NCBI RefSeq assembly: GCF_002210095.1
Contig: NZ_AQQR01000016.1
Span: 1 to 64,000, forward strand
DNA length: 64,000 nucleotides
Direction of reading: 5' to 3'
Source of the DNA: Marinibacterium profundimaris
GTDB taxonomy: Bacteria; Pseudomonadota; Alphaproteobacteria; Rhodobacterales; Rhodobacteraceae
Shown piece by piece: positions 8,175 to 17,569 of this stretch. A model generated the notes under the pieces. That model worked only from the letters and a program-made list of their open reading frames with translations, did no database searches and had not been told where the DNA came from. The translations under genes were made by a program, and so were the position numbers. Each line of letters opens with the position of its first letter. Position 1 is the stretch's first letter.

Positions 8175-9005
8175 TTAGATCACGAAACCGCCGCCACATA
8201 TGACGTGCTGCCCCGAAATGAAGTTCGATTCCGGCGCACAGAACAGATAGACGGCACCGGCAGCTTCTTCCGGAGTGCCGACCCGGCCCAGCGGGATCAT
8301 GCGCTCCATCTGGGACAGGAGATCGGGATTCACGCCGACCTTGATCTCTTTTTCGTCGACCTTGATTGTGCTGTTGCCATCAGCGCTACCTTCAGTCAGG
8401 CGGGTGCGGATCGGGCCGAAGGCGACGGCGTTGACGTTGACCTTGTAGCGGCCCCATTCCTTGGCCATCGTCCGGGTGACACCCAGGATGCCGGCCTTGG
8501 CGGCGGAATAGTTGATCTGGCCGGCATTCCCGCCAGTGCCCGCGATTGACGAGATGTTGACCACCTTGCGGAACACTTCATGTCCGGCGGCGGCCTCTTC
8601 CTTTGCCTTGGCGCTGATCACCGGCTGCGCGGCGCGCAGGATCCTGAAGGGGGCCGTCAGGTGAACGTCGATGATCGCCTGCCACTGTTCGTCGGTCATT
8701 TTCTGAACGACGCTGTCCCAGGTATAGCCCGCATTGTTCACGATGATGTCCAGCCCGCCAAAGCTGTCCATACCGGTCTTGATGAACCGTTCGGCAAATC
8801 CGTCTTCGGTGACGCTGCCGGCACAGACCACGGCCTCAGCTCCCATTGCGCGCAACGCCTCGGCGGTTTCATTGGCCGGATCGGCGTCCAGATCGTTGAT
8901 CACCAGCCGGGCCCCTTCCGACGCGAGTTTGAGAGCGATTTCGCGGCCAATGCCCCGGCCCGAGCCCGTGACCAGCGCCACGCGCCCGTCGAGTTTTCCA
9001 GTCAT
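8175..9005 (-). CDS. Short-chain dehydrogenase/reductase
   Basis: Classical SDR of 276 residues, with the Rossmann motif TGSGRGIG near residue 14, NNAG near residue 91 and the catalytic set ending in YSAAK near residue 168. It is predicted to oxidise a 3-hydroxyacyl-CoA or a related alcohol with NAD(P). It follows the thiolase gene by 24 bases on the same strand; dehydrogenase plus thiolase fits the last two steps of a beta-oxidation round. It has an insertion with charged residues (AKAKEEAAAGHEVF) between the NAD site and the catalytic Ser, as in some hydroxyacyl-CoA dehydrogenases. Exact substrate unknown. Confidence 0.85.
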   Translation of the reverse strand: MTGKLDGRVALVTGSGRGIGREIALKLASEGARLVINDLDADPANETAEALRAMGAEAVVCAGSVTEDGFAERFIKTGMDSFGGLDIIVNNAGYTWDSVVQKMTDEQWQAIIDVHLTAPFRILRAAQPVISAKAKEEAAAGHEVFRKVVNISSIAGTGGNAGQINYSAAKAGILGVTRTMAKEWGRYKVNVNAVAFGPIRTRLTEGSADGNSTIKVDEKEIKVGVNPDLLSQMERMIPLGRVGTPEEAAGAVYLFCAPESNFISGQHVICGGGFVI

Positions 9006-9029
9006 ATTAATTCCTCCCGAAGGGCGCTA

Positions 9030-10214
9030 TCAGGCTTTTTCATAAAGCGTGGCGACGCAGGCCCCGCCGAGGCCAAGGTTGTGCTGAAGCGCCAGTCGCG
9101 CGCCATCGACCTGCCGAGCATCGGCCTGGCCGCGAAGTTGCTGAACAAGCTCAGTGCATTGCGCAAGTCCGGTCGCGCCCAGAGGATGCCCTTTGGACAA
9201 CAGACCGCCAGACGGGTTGGTCACGTACTTGCCGCCATAGGTGTTGTCGCCATCATCGACAAACTTCGCCGCTTCGCCGCGACCGCAAAGGCCAAGCGCC
9301 TCATAGGTGATAAGCTCGTTGTGAGCGAAACAGTCGTGCAGTTCGACCACATCCACGTCCTCGGGCCCGATGCCGGCGGCCTCGTAGACCTGATCGGCGG
9401 CGCGCTTGGCCATCGAAAAGCCGACCACTTCGCGCATGTCATGGGCTCCGAAAGTTTCCGGGCCGTCCGTTGTCATTGCCTGCGCCGCGATCCGAACGGA
9501 ACTGTCGAGTCCGTGCTTGTCGGCGAATTCCTTGGAACAGATAATTGCCGCCGCTGCGCCACAGGTTGGCGGGCAGGCCATGAGCTTGGTCATCACGCCC
9601 GGCCAGACGACCTGGGCCGCCATGACATCCTCGGCGGTGACTTCCTGCCGGAACAGGGCCACCGGATTTTTGGCCGCATGCCGGCTGGCCTTGGCGCGGA
9701 TCTTTGCGAAGGTCTCAAGGGGCGTGCCGAACTCATCCATATGCGCCTTGCCCGCACCGCCGAAGTACCGCAGTGCCAGCGGGATCTCGGCACTGCCAAC
9801 CAGATCGTCGGTTTCTGCGTCGAAAGCTGCAAACGGGCTGACCCGATCATGGAACATTGCACCGATTGCGCCGGGCTGCATCTGCTCGAACCCAAGCGCC
9901 AGAGCACATTCCACCGCGCCGCTTTCCACGGCCTGACGCGCCAGGAACAGGGCGGACGACCCCGTCGAGCAGTTGTTGTTCACATTCAGAACCGGGATGC
10001 CGGTCATTCTAACATGGTACAGGGCGCGCTGGCCGCAAGTGCTGTCGCCATAGACATAGCCCACATAGGCCTGTTGGATTTTGTCGTAGTCCAGACCCGC
10101 GTCGGCCAGAGCGGAACGGGTCGCCGCGGTTGCCATCACATCGTAGCTCTCGGATTTCCCCGGCTTCTGGAACGGGACCATCCCGACGCCGACGACATAG
10201 GCTTTATCTGACAT
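9030..10214 (-). CDS. Thiolase, lipid-transfer protein (SCP-x) type
   Basis: Thiolase-fold enzyme of 394 residues resembling the SCP-x/lipid-transfer thiolases. The nucleophile is in NNNCSTGSSALF near residue 86, a histidine is in ELHDCFAHNE, and the C-terminal loop is SKGHPLGATG. All catalytic positions expected of a thiolytic enzyme are therefore present, in contrast to the thiolase-fold protein at 62962. It should cleave a 3-ketoacyl-CoA, possibly branched, to acetyl-CoA or propionyl-CoA. First gene of a two-gene transcript with the SDR; its divergent promoter region carries two operator-like sites. Confidence 0.87.
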   Translation of the reverse strand: MSDKAYVVGVGMVPFQKPGKSESYDVMATAATRSALADAGLDYDKIQQAYVGYVYGDSTCGQRALYHVRMTGIPVLNVNNNCSTGSSALFLARQAVESGAVECALALGFEQMQPGAIGAMFHDRVSPFAAFDAETDDLVGSAEIPLALRYFGGAGKAHMDEFGTPLETFAKIRAKASRHAAKNPVALFRQEVTAEDVMAAQVVWPGVMTKLMACPPTCGAAAAIICSKEFADKHGLDSSVRIAAQAMTTDGPETFGAHDMREVVGFSMAKRAADQVYEAAGIGPEDVDVVELHDCFAHNELITYEALGLCGRGEAAKFVDDGDNTYGGKYVTNPSGGLLSKGHPLGATGLAQCTELVQQLRGQADARQVDGARLALQHNLGLGGACVATLYEKA

Positions 10215-10266
10215 TTCTCTCTCTCAGGTTTGGACTGGCCTGCATTATACAAGTGCCATTGCATTT

Positions 10267-10282
10267 TCTACCGTTTGTTAGA
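10267..10282. promoter_or_regulatory. TetR-type operator, site 2 (one arm degenerate)
   Basis: TCTACCGTTTGTTAGA: the right arm is intact, the left arm reads CTACC. It lies 52 bases upstream of the thiolase start in the 294-base divergent region 10215-10508, which otherwise holds no gene. Confidence 0.6.
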
Positions 10283-10348
10283 ATTTACATGACGCCACGC
10301 GGACCTGTCAACACGATCACACTGTGGAGTATGGTGCTTGTCGAAGTT

Positions 10349-10364
10349 TCTAACATATGTTTGG
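10349..10364. promoter_or_regulatory. TetR-type operator, site 3
   Basis: TCTAACATATGTTTGG: left arm intact, right arm GTTTG. Second site in the same divergent region, about 145 bases upstream of the hexapeptide-protein gene. Two sites here suggest separate control of the two directions. Confidence 0.6.
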
Positions 10365-10508
10365 TTGTTCGCGCTGCCTGTCTCGGAAGTCCGGGCAATT
10401 TTCGGTCCAGACCTCTGAGTCTGACCATGGCCTGACACAGCGAATGATGCATTTGGGATGTCTGGATTTCGCGACCATTGGTTTACAGACTACGAAAGGG
10501 CAAGAAAA

Positions 10509-11120
10509 ATGGCGCATTGCTATGAATTCAAAGGGTTTATACCCGTTGTTCCCGATGATACATATGTCCATCCTCAGGCCGTTCTGATCGGAAATGTCAT
10601 CTTGGGTCATGGATGCTACATCGGACCCGGCGCAAGCCTGCGGGGCGATTTCGGCAGAATCGTGATCGGTGACGGCGCCAATGTACAGGATAACTGCATC
10701 ATCCATTCCTTTCCCGGCCGCGACGCCGTCGTGGAAACCGACGGTCACATCGGCCATGGCGCGATCCTGCACGGCTGCACAATTGGCCGGAACGCTCTGG
10801 TCGGGATGAATGCCGTCATAATGGATGGTGTAGATCTTGGCGCGGAATCGATTGTCGGCGCGCAGGCGTTTTTGCGCGGCGAAACTGTGATTCCGCCCCG
10901 TTCGATGGTGGTCGGTTCGCCGGCAAAGGTGATCCGGGAGGTCAGCGAGAAAGAAGTCGCGTGGAAAACACGCGGCACCGCGGAATACCAGCAACTTGCG
11001 CGCGACTGTCTGGCCGGATTGATGCCGGTCGAGCCGCTGAAGACGGTCGAGGCAGACCGGCCCGGGATGGTGGCCTCTGACGTCGTCTCCATTCAGGAGG
11101 CGCGGCGGACATCGTCCTGA
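10509..11120 (+). CDS. Hexapeptide-repeat protein, gamma-carbonic-anhydrase/PaaY-like
   Basis: Left-handed beta-helix protein of 203 residues. Imperfect hexapeptide repeats run from about residue 20 to 140, and histidines in [11 protein letters not shown] are at positions where gamma-class carbonic anhydrases bind metal. Closest in style to PaaY/CaiE proteins; PaaY is a thioesterase that rescues CoA in phenylacetate breakdown. The C-terminal tail of about 50 residues is variable. The ATG at 10509 follows AAAGGGCAAG; an ORF extension upstream begins inside the promoter region and was not used. Likely a CoA-ester housekeeping role in the surrounding regulon, which is inference. Confidence 0.82.
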   Translation: MAHCYEFKGFIPVVPDDTYVHPQAVLIGNVILGHGCYIGPGASLRGDFGRIVIGDGANVQDNCIIHSFPGRDAVVETDGHIGHGAILHGCTIGRNALVGMNAVIMDGVDLGAESIVGAQAFLRGETVIPPRSMVVGSPAKVIREVSEKEVAWKTRGTAEYQQLARDCLAGLMPVEPLKTVEADRPGMVASDVVSIQEARRTSS

Positions 11121-11186
11121 CCTCTCCAGGCACCGGACCGGGGCGGGTTTAAGAAGCGGCCCGAAGCGGCAGGACCTATCTGAAAA

Positions 11187-11220
11187 CGGGCGACACGACC
11201 GTTTCCCGGTGTATCGCCCG
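11187..11220. terminator. Bidirectional terminator between convergent genes
   Basis: Hairpin with arms CGGGCGA-CAC and GTG-TA-TCGCCCG (small bulge) in the 114-base gap between the convergent hexapeptide-protein and carboxyltransferase genes. Confidence 0.55.
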
Positions 11221-11234
11221 AGCCCCTCAAGCCG

Positions 11235-12842
11235 TTACAGACGGAAGATCCCGTAGTGCGGATCGTCGATCGGTGCATTTAGCGAGGCGGATATAGATAT
11301 TCCAAGCGCGTTGCGAGTGTCTGCCGGGTCAAGAATGCCATCGTCCCACAATTCCGAGGTCGAGGTATAGGCCTCGACATCCCTTTTGTACTTTTCCAGC
11401 ACAGGCTCTCGGATGGCGGCGATTTCCTCTTCGGTCAGCTCTTTGCCTTCACGCTGAAGCTGCCGGATCTTGACGTCCGCCATGGTGTTGGCGGCCTGAT
11501 CCGCGCCCATCACGCCGATTTCGGCCTGGGGCCACATGAACAGCGTGCGCGCATCCCAGGCCCGCCCACACATGCCGTAATTACCGGCCCCGTAAGAGGC
11601 ATTGGCGATCACTGTGAACTTCGGCACGACCGAGCCGCCCTGCGCCATCAGCATCTTGGCGCCGTCCTTGGCGATGCCGCGCTCTTCATATTCGCGGCCG
11701 ACCATGTAGCCGGTGATGTTCTGGAAGAAGACCAGGGGCGTCCGGTTCTGATTGCAAAGCTGCATGAAATGCGCCGCCTTGAGCGAACTGTCGTTGAACA
11801 AAACCCCATTGTTGGCAAGGATGCCGACCTTGTAACCCCAGATATGGGCAAAACCGCAAACCATCGTGGTGCCATAGTCCGGCTGGTATTCGTGAAAGCG
11901 TGAGCCGTCCACGATCCGGGCCAGAACCTCGCGCATGTCGAACTGGGTTTTCCGGTCCTTTGGAATGATCCCGTAAAGTTCCTTCGGGTCATAGAAAGGC
12001 TCTTCATAGGACGCGGTTTCGATGATTGTTTTTGGCATACGTTTCCACTGGCTGACAATTTCGCGCGCCAGTGAAAAGGCGTGCTGTTCGGTCGCGGCGC
12101 GATAGTCGCCCGTGCCCGAAACCGAGGTGTGCATGACCGCCCCGCCCAGTTCCTGAACGCCGACCTCCTCGCCGGTGGCCGCTTTGACCAGCGGAGGGCC
12201 GCCAAGGAAAATCGCCCCTGTACCTTCGATGATGATGTTGTAGTCGCTCAGGGTCGGCACATAGGCGCCACCAGCCGTGCAGTGTCCGCCGACCACGGCA
12301 ATCTGCGGGATATTGGCCTGGCTCAGCTTGACTTGGTTGCGGAACACCCGTCCGCCCAGATACCGGTCGGGAAAGACGCCGTGCTGAAGCGGCAGGAAAC
12401 CACCCGCGCTGTCGCAAATATGGATGACCGGCAGTCGGTTTTCCAGCGCGACATCCAGAAGCCGCACGATCTTTTTCACGGTATGGGGATACCAGGCGCC
12501 GCCCTTGACGCTGGCGTCGTTGGCGTGGATGGCGACCTCGCGACCTTGCACGATACCGATGCCTGTCACCACAGCGGCGCCGGGCACGGTGCCGTCGTAT
12601 TCGCGACAAGCGGCAAGTGTGGAAAACTCCAAAAAGGGCGTGCCGGGGTCCAGTAGTAGTTTCAGTCGCTCGCGAACGCCCAGCTTGTTCTGGCGGGCAA
12701 GGCGGTCGATATCGCGCTGGGGGCGTTCGAAACGCGCCGCGTGCTGGCGGGCGTGGAATTCCTTAAGCCGTTCAGACATGGCGGCATAATTTGCCTTGTA
12801 GTCGGCGGCATTGGTGTCGATCTGACTTTCAATCCTGCGCAT
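11235..12842 (-). CDS. Acyl-CoA carboxylase beta subunit 2 (carboxyltransferase)
   Basis: Carboxyltransferase of 535 residues, clearly paralogous to the ones at 5762 and 40109. Family segments include IHANDASVKGGAWY, GGHCTAGGAYVPTLSD, GILANNGVLF and ASYGAGNYGMCGR. The biotin/acyl-CoA loop reads NASYGAG where the others read GGSYGAG, suggesting a different acyl pocket. The ATG at 12842 has GGAGGAG five bases upstream; a GTG two codons earlier overlaps the BCCP stop but would overlap the ribosome site. Together with the separate BCCP and biotin carboxylase genes it makes a three-component carboxylase. The AtuA gene in the same operon suggests an isoprenoid acyl-CoA such as geranyl-CoA, which is inference. 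Confidence 0.92.
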   Translation of the reverse strand: MRRIESQIDTNAADYKANYAAMSERLKEFHARQHAARFERPQRDIDRLARQNKLGVRERLKLLLDPGTPFLEFSTLAACREYDGTVPGAAVVTGIGIVQGREVAIHANDASVKGGAWYPHTVKKIVRLLDVALENRLPVIHICDSAGGFLPLQHGVFPDRYLGGRVFRNQVKLSQANIPQIAVVGGHCTAGGAYVPTLSDYNIIIEGTGAIFLGGPPLVKAATGEEVGVQELGGAVMHTSVSGTGDYRAATEQHAFSLAREIVSQWKRMPKTIIETASYEEPFYDPKELYGIIPKDRKTQFDMREVLARIVDGSRFHEYQPDYGTTMVCGFAHIWGYKVGILANNGVLFNDSSLKAAHFMQLCNQNRTPLVFFQNITGYMVGREYEERGIAKDGAKMLMAQGGSVVPKFTVIANASYGAGNYGMCGRAWDARTLFMWPQAEIGVMGADQAANTMADVKIRQLQREGKELTEEEIAAIREPVLEKYKRDVEAYTSTSELWDDGILDPADTRNALGISISASLNAPIDDPHYGIFRL

Positions 12843-12844
12843 TG

Positions 12845-13348
12845 TCACTCCTCCTCCGGGGCCAATTGGGCTAGGATGTCTTTCAGACCAAAACTGTCGC
12901 CTACGGCGAATGGCATTTCGGCAACAACCCCGCTGCGCGGCGCCACCAGTGTGGTTTCCAACTTCATGCTTTCGATCACCAAAAGCGGCTGGCCTTCCTT
13001 AACCGCATCGCCGGGTTTGACCGCAACCGACACCACGACACCCGGCATGGGCGCCACCAATCGGTCGTCGCTCGCGCCACCGTCGCTGCCGGCCAGGCGT
13101 TCGGCGGGATCAACCCGTCCGACTTCGTAGGTCCGGCCGTTCATGTGCACAAAAGTTGCTTCCGGCCCCACTGCCAGTCGCAGTTCGCGCACAACACCCT
13201 TGGCCCGCAACGTATACCCGCCCGGCAGACCCGTCGGGTCCAATTGGCAGGCAACAGCGCGAGTGGGGGTATGAAGCACGAACCGGCTGCCATCATGACC
13301 CAGCCAGCAATCTGTCTCTTCTCCGTCGATTTGAAAAATCCGTTGCAT
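12845..13348 (-). CDS. Biotin carboxyl carrier protein (separate subunit)
   Basis: Protein of 167 residues whose C-terminal 75 or so residues form a biotinyl domain with ESMKL near residue 129. The N-terminal half resembles the linker/BT domain that normally joins biotin carboxylase to BCCP in methylcrotonyl-CoA carboxylase alpha chains. It overlaps the biotin carboxylase stop codon (TGATG) and has GGAG upstream, so the alpha chain is here split into two coupled genes. I chose the ATG at 13348 over an in-frame GTG four codons upstream. Confidence 0.9.
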   Translation of the reverse strand: MQRIFQIDGEETDCWLGHDGSRFVLHTPTRAVACQLDPTGLPGGYTLRAKGVVRELRLAVGPEATFVHMNGRTYEVGRVDPAERLAGSDGGASDDRLVAPMPGVVVSVAVKPGDAVKEGQPLLVIESMKLETTLVAPRSGVVAEMPFAVGDSFGLKDILAQLAPEEE

Positions 13349-14817
13349 CAGTTTCTCCACCCGCCCATCTTGCGGTACATTTCCGGTATCTGCATGACCT
13401 CAATCACCAGCCGCTCGTCCGATAGGGCTGCCGCCGCCATCAGCAGGTCAGTGACATCTTCGCCCGTTGCAGTCAGCGTTTCGGATTGTTCCGCCAGGAA
13501 CCCGGTTGAAACTTCCCCCGAGGCGAAATCCGGATGAGCTAGGATCGCATCCAGGTAACCGGTGTTGGTCGTCACCCCGAGGACCACATAGTTTTGCACC
13601 GCTTGCCGGGCACGGGCGATCGCCTGCGCGCGATCCTGGCCATGCACGATCAGCTTGGACAACATCGGATCAAAGTCGGTCGTTACCTTGCCACCGTCCA
13701 GAATGCCGCTGTCCACCCGCACGCCGGGCCCAGTGGGTTCGTCCAGCAGCAGGATATCGCCGACCGCGGGGCGAAAATCGACCGTCGCATCCTCAGCACA
13801 GATGCGCAGCTCGATCGAATGCCCGGTTTGAGGAATATCCGCCTGCACGGCGCTCAGCCCGTCGCCCGCCGCGACACGCAGTTGCTCAGCAACCAGATCG
13901 AAGCCGGTCACCATCTCGGTCACCGGATGTTCGACCTGAAGGCGGGTGTTCATTTCCAGGAAGTAAAAGGTCCCGTCCTGCGCATAGATGAATTCGACGG
14001 TCCCAGCCCCGCGATAGTTGACGGCGCTGGCAATACCTGCGGCGGTTTCGCAGATCTCGTCCCGTTGTTCGGGAGTCAGCGCCGGTGACGGCGTTTCCTC
14101 GATAATCTTCTGGAACCGGCGCTGGATCGAACATTCGCGTTCCCAGAAATGGACCACTTTACCCTGCCCGTCGCCCATCACCTGCACCTCGATATGGCGC
14201 GGACTTTCAATATAGCGCTCGACGAACAGCCGCCCGTCACCGAAATACCGCTCGCCTTCGCGGCGTGCGGTTTCGATTTCGGTCTCCAGCGTGCTGTCCT
14301 CGCGTACGACGCGCATGCCCTTGCCGCCACCGCCGGCCGAGGGCTTGATGAGCAGCGGATAGCCAACGGCGCGGGCGCGTTCGACAAAGTTCGCCGGATC
14401 ATCATCCTCGATGGCCGAGGGGGCGACGGGAAACCCGCGTTCCTCGACAAAGGCGCGGGCGCGGACCTTGTCCCCCATCAGGTCGATGACCTCGGACGTC
14501 GGGCCGACAAAGGTCACTCCGGCTTTTTCCAGCGCCGCGACAAAACCGGCATTCTCTGACAGAAAGCCATAGCCGGGATGAACCGCGTCCGCGCCGATCC
14601 CTTTGGCGGCTTCGACGATCTGAGGAATATCGAGATAGGCGGCCACGGGCGTCGGGCCCTCGATCATCACGACCTCATCTGCGATCAGATGCGCCGGCCC
14701 CTCTTGCTCGGCGACATGACGCAACACGGCAGTCGCAAGCCCGCGGGCCTTAGCGGTGCGCAACACGCGCGCCGCGATCTCGCCCCGATTGGCGACCAGG
14801 AGTTTCGAAATGGTCAT
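13348..14817 (-). CDS. Biotin carboxylase subunit (stand-alone)
   Basis: ATP-grasp biotin carboxylase of 489 residues. It starts LLVANRGEIAARV, has the nucleotide loop GGGGKGMRVV and the catalytic EMNTRLQVEHPVTE segment, and ends shortly after the C-terminal lid domain with no biotinyl motif. The BCCP follows as the next gene. It differs from the single-chain alpha subunits of clusters 1 and 3. The AtuA gene ends 12 bases before it, on the same strand. Confidence 0.93.
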   Translation of the reverse strand: MTISKLLVANRGEIAARVLRTAKARGLATAVLRHVAEQEGPAHLIADEVVMIEGPTPVAAYLDIPQIVEAAKGIGADAVHPGYGFLSENAGFVAALEKAGVTFVGPTSEVIDLMGDKVRARAFVEERGFPVAPSAIEDDDPANFVERARAVGYPLLIKPSAGGGGKGMRVVREDSTLETEIETARREGERYFGDGRLFVERYIESPRHIEVQVMGDGQGKVVHFWERECSIQRRFQKIIEETPSPALTPEQRDEICETAAGIASAVNYRGAGTVEFIYAQDGTFYFLEMNTRLQVEHPVTEMVTGFDLVAEQLRVAAGDGLSAVQADIPQTGHSIELRICAEDATVDFRPAVGDILLLDEPTGPGVRVDSGILDGGKVTTDFDPMLSKLIVHGQDRAQAIARARQAVQNYVVLGVTTNTGYLDAILAHPDFASGEVSTGFLAEQSETLTATGEDVTDLLMAAAALSDERLVIEVMQIPEMYRKMGGWRN

Positions 14818-14829
14818 GGTGTCGTCCTC

Positions 14830-16629
14830 TTAGTTCCGGGCCGCGGCATTCAGTCCGTCACGTGCGGCCAGATCGGCTGGCACGGGAATTTCGATATCAA
14901 GCAGCATCTGCGCGAACCCTTTGCCCTGCGGGTCTATGCGGACCGAGGCGATGCCGCCACCGCCAAGCGATTCATGCAACAGGAAATTCAGCGAATGGCT
15001 TCCAGGCAAGTCGAACCGTTCTACCCTGCCGTCGCAGACATGGGAGAAATAGTCCTTCACCACCTCTTCGCTGAGAGCCGAGCGGATATATGGCAGGTAG
15101 TCCGGCTTGCGCGCGAGGATGCCGATATTGGCGATGTCCCCCTTGTCGCCCGAGCGGCCCCAGGCCAAATCGACGAGGCGGACCTTGACAACGTCCGGAC
15201 CGGGCTCGCGGCTATCTGCGGGCGGTGCGGCAGGCGGATCAAGGTGGACTGGCGTAGTGGCCACGCTCACGGGCACATCCTTGCCGTCGACCTCGACCGC
15301 GACGGGGGTTTCGGCCTTGCTCTGAAGGAAGGAAAATAGACGGACCACCGGCTGCACCTTTGGCCGTCCGGCGAAGAACCCGGTCAGACCCTGCGCGGTC
15401 GAAATCGCCATCGGTGCGATTTCGCCGGCAAAAATGTTCAGCGCGGCGCGATCGTCATGGACCGCGCCGATCTTGAGCACCACCTCGCGGGTCCGGGCGC
15501 GCGCATTTGCGCCATAGGCCGCCTCGGCCCCCAGCACCTCGACGCTGACCTGCCGGAAATCTCCCATGTTGCGGTCGCGGAAAATCCGGCGACAGCGGGT
15601 CAGGATCGCCTCGGCCACACGTTCGGCCTTGGCGGGTGCGTCAATCGCAGCCAGTGTCAGGGTAGAGACCGCGCGCCAGCCATCGGCATGGGTCGCCGAC
15701 ACCTTGTAGCTGTCGGTGCGCCCAAGCCCCCTGCCGCCCTTGACCAGCACCCGGTCGGGTCCGACCTGTTCCAGGGTGACCCCGGACCAGTCGCAGATCA
15801 CGTCGGGCAACAGGTAGGCGCGCGGGTCCCCGATTTCATAGAGCATCTGCTCTCCGACTGACCCGGGCACGACCAGCCCGCCGGTGTCAGGCGTCTTGGT
15901 CATGATGAAACTGCCGTCTTCGGACACCTCGACGATGGGCATGCCCATATTGTCCCAACCCGGCACGTCCTGCCAGTCGGTGAAGTTGCCGCCGGTTCCC
16001 TGGGGGCCGCATTCGATCAGGTGGCCGGCCAGCGATCCCTGGCTGAGCTTGTCCCAGTCATCGTCGCCCCAGCCGTATTCATGCATCAGGGGACCAAGCG
16101 CGACCGCGCTGTCGGCGCAGCGTCCGGTGATCACGATGTCGGCCCCGGCATCCAGCGCGGCAGCGATGGGGCGGGCACCCAGATAGGCATTCATGCTCCA
16201 GATATCATCTGGAAATGCGACACCCGAGAACATTTCCGTCTGACCGTTTTTGCGAATTTCATCGGCCCTGGGCAACAGGTCATCGCCTAGCACGACTCCG
16301 ATGGACAGATCGATTCCGGCCTGGGCGGCGGCTTTGGCAAGCGCATCGCGGCAGCCACGCGGGTTCACGCCCCCTGCATTGGCAACGACCTTGATCCCTT
16401 TTGCCTTGATATCCGGCAACCAGGGTGCCAGCGCCTTGACGAAGTCCGGCGCATAGCCCGACTCGGGCGCTTTGGCGCGGGCCCGCGCCATCAGCGACAT
16501 TGTCACCTCCGCCAGATAGTCAAACACCAGATAGTCGATCTCGGCCTTTGAGACCAGTTGACCGATCGCTTCCGGCGTATCGCCCCAGAAGCCCGACGCG
16601 CATCCGATGCGCAGCTTTCGTTCCGACAT
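14830..16629 (-). CDS. atuA: Acyclic terpene utilisation AtuA-family protein
   Basis: Protein of 599 residues matching AtuA in length and layout. The long N-terminal domain (DUF1446, about residues 5-450) starts with IGCASGFWGDTPEAI and contains NAGGVNPRGCRDAL. A smaller C-terminal domain, about 485-595, contains DLAWGRSGDKGDIANIG. AtuA is needed for citronellol/geraniol breakdown in Pseudomonas aeruginosa, but its reaction is, as far as I know, not established. The operon order hydratase, AtuA, biotin carboxylase, BCCP, carboxyltransferase ties it directly to carboxylase 2. No transmembrane segment or signal peptide, so cytoplasmic. Confidence 0.9.
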   Translation of the reverse strand: MSERKLRIGCASGFWGDTPEAIGQLVSKAEIDYLVFDYLAEVTMSLMARARAKAPESGYAPDFVKALAPWLPDIKAKGIKVVANAGGVNPRGCRDALAKAAAQAGIDLSIGVVLGDDLLPRADEIRKNGQTEMFSGVAFPDDIWSMNAYLGARPIAAALDAGADIVITGRCADSAVALGPLMHEYGWGDDDWDKLSQGSLAGHLIECGPQGTGGNFTDWQDVPGWDNMGMPIVEVSEDGSFIMTKTPDTGGLVVPGSVGEQMLYEIGDPRAYLLPDVICDWSGVTLEQVGPDRVLVKGGRGLGRTDSYKVSATHADGWRAVSTLTLAAIDAPAKAERVAEAILTRCRRIFRDRNMGDFRQVSVEVLGAEAAYGANARARTREVVLKIGAVHDDRAALNIFAGEIAPMAISTAQGLTGFFAGRPKVQPVVRLFSFLQSKAETPVAVEVDGKDVPVSVATTPVHLDPPAAPPADSREPGPDVVKVRLVDLAWGRSGDKGDIANIGILARKPDYLPYIRSALSEEVVKDYFSHVCDGRVERFDLPGSHSLNFLLHESLGGGGIASVRIDPQGKGFAQMLLDIEIPVPADLAARDGLNAAARN

Positions 16630-16650
16630 ATTCCTCTCCTCCCCGTTTGA

Positions 16651-17436
16651 TCAGCGGCCCGTCCATTCAGGTTTGCGCTTCTCAATAAAGGCATCAAAGC
16701 CTTCGCGCGCGTCTTCGGTCTGTGCTACTCGCGGTAACAGTGTTTCTGCAAACCGCATCTGCTGCGGATAGGTCATGTCCTCCATCGCGTGACAGGCGTA
16801 TTTTCCCAGCCGGATCGCGCTCGGCGATTGCGCAGCAATCTGGGCAACCAGTTCTGCAACCTTGTCGTCCAACCCCACGGCATCGGTCACATAGTTGACC
16901 AGATTGAACTGCAGGGCTTCCTCGGCCGTCAGAGGAACGCCGGTGATGAACATCTCCATCAGCCTCCGCCGGGGCAGCACGCGCATCATGGGTGGCACGA
17001 TCGTCATGGGAAACAGACCTACCTTCACTTCCGGCGTTCCGATGCGGGCATGATCCACCATCACAGCCAGATCGCAGGCACAGATGATGCCCGCCCCCGC
17101 CCCCATCGCGATGCCATTGATGCGCGCGATCGTTGGCTTTCGGCACGCCTGTATCGTCTCGAACAACCTTCCGGCAAAATGATCCGGGTCCGCCGGATCC
17201 TGAACAAACGGGCCGCCATCCGCCCCCGCCTTGATGTCGCCCCCGGCACAGAAGGCGCGCTCGCCCTCGCCGGTCAGAACGATCACGCGACAATCGCTGT
17301 CCCTCTCGGCAGCACATACGGCGGCAATGATCCCGTCTGCGACCTCACGGTTGAGGGCATTTCGATTATCAGGACGTCGAATCGTGATACGCACTTCTTT
17401 GCCGAGCGCCTGCGATTGAACAACGCTCTCAGTCAT
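16651..17436 (-). CDS. Enoyl-CoA hydratase, AtuE/LiuC-like
   Basis: Crotonase-fold protein of 261 residues and the first gene of the carboxylase 2 operon. Oxyanion-hole segments are RAFCAGGDI and GIAMGAGAG. The first canonical Glu is absent (Gly) and the second is present in TPEVKVGLFP, the same pattern as the cluster 1 hydratase. This fits hydration of a glutaconyl-CoA-type product of the adjacent carboxylase. It ends with the crotonase tail EAFIEKRKPEW-like sequence. Its promoter faces the acyl-CoA dehydrogenase gene at 17570 across a shared operator. Confidence 0.87.
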   Translation of the reverse strand: MTESVVQSQALGKEVRITIRRPDNRNALNREVADGIIAAVCAAERDSDCRVIVLTGEGERAFCAGGDIKAGADGGPFVQDPADPDHFAGRLFETIQACRKPTIARINGIAMGAGAGIICACDLAVMVDHARIGTPEVKVGLFPMTIVPPMMRVLPRRRLMEMFITGVPLTAEEALQFNLVNYVTDAVGLDDKVAELVAQIAAQSPSAIRLGKYACHAMEDMTYPQQMRFAETLLPRVAQTEDAREGFDAFIEKRKPEWTGR

Positions 17437-17512
17437 TTCCGAAGCTCCCCCCTGTATTTAGGACACCGCGCTTTCTTACGTCAGGTCGTCAAAAGCTTGG
17501 CTTGATCTATTT

Positions 17513-17528
17513 TCTAACATGTGTTTGA
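17513..17528. promoter_or_regulatory. TetR-type operator, site 4, with promoter-like flank
   Basis: TCTAACATGTGTTTGA, left arm intact, right arm GTTTG. On the plus strand TTGATC (17502-17507) and TTTGAT (17524-17529) give a -35/-10-like pair with 16 bases between, so the operator covers the promoter. The flank CTTGATCTA is shared with site 6 at 35509. Confidence 0.65.
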
Positions 17529-17569
17529 TTTTGGTCAACACGGCGGACGACATTTTTCGGGAGGATGAT

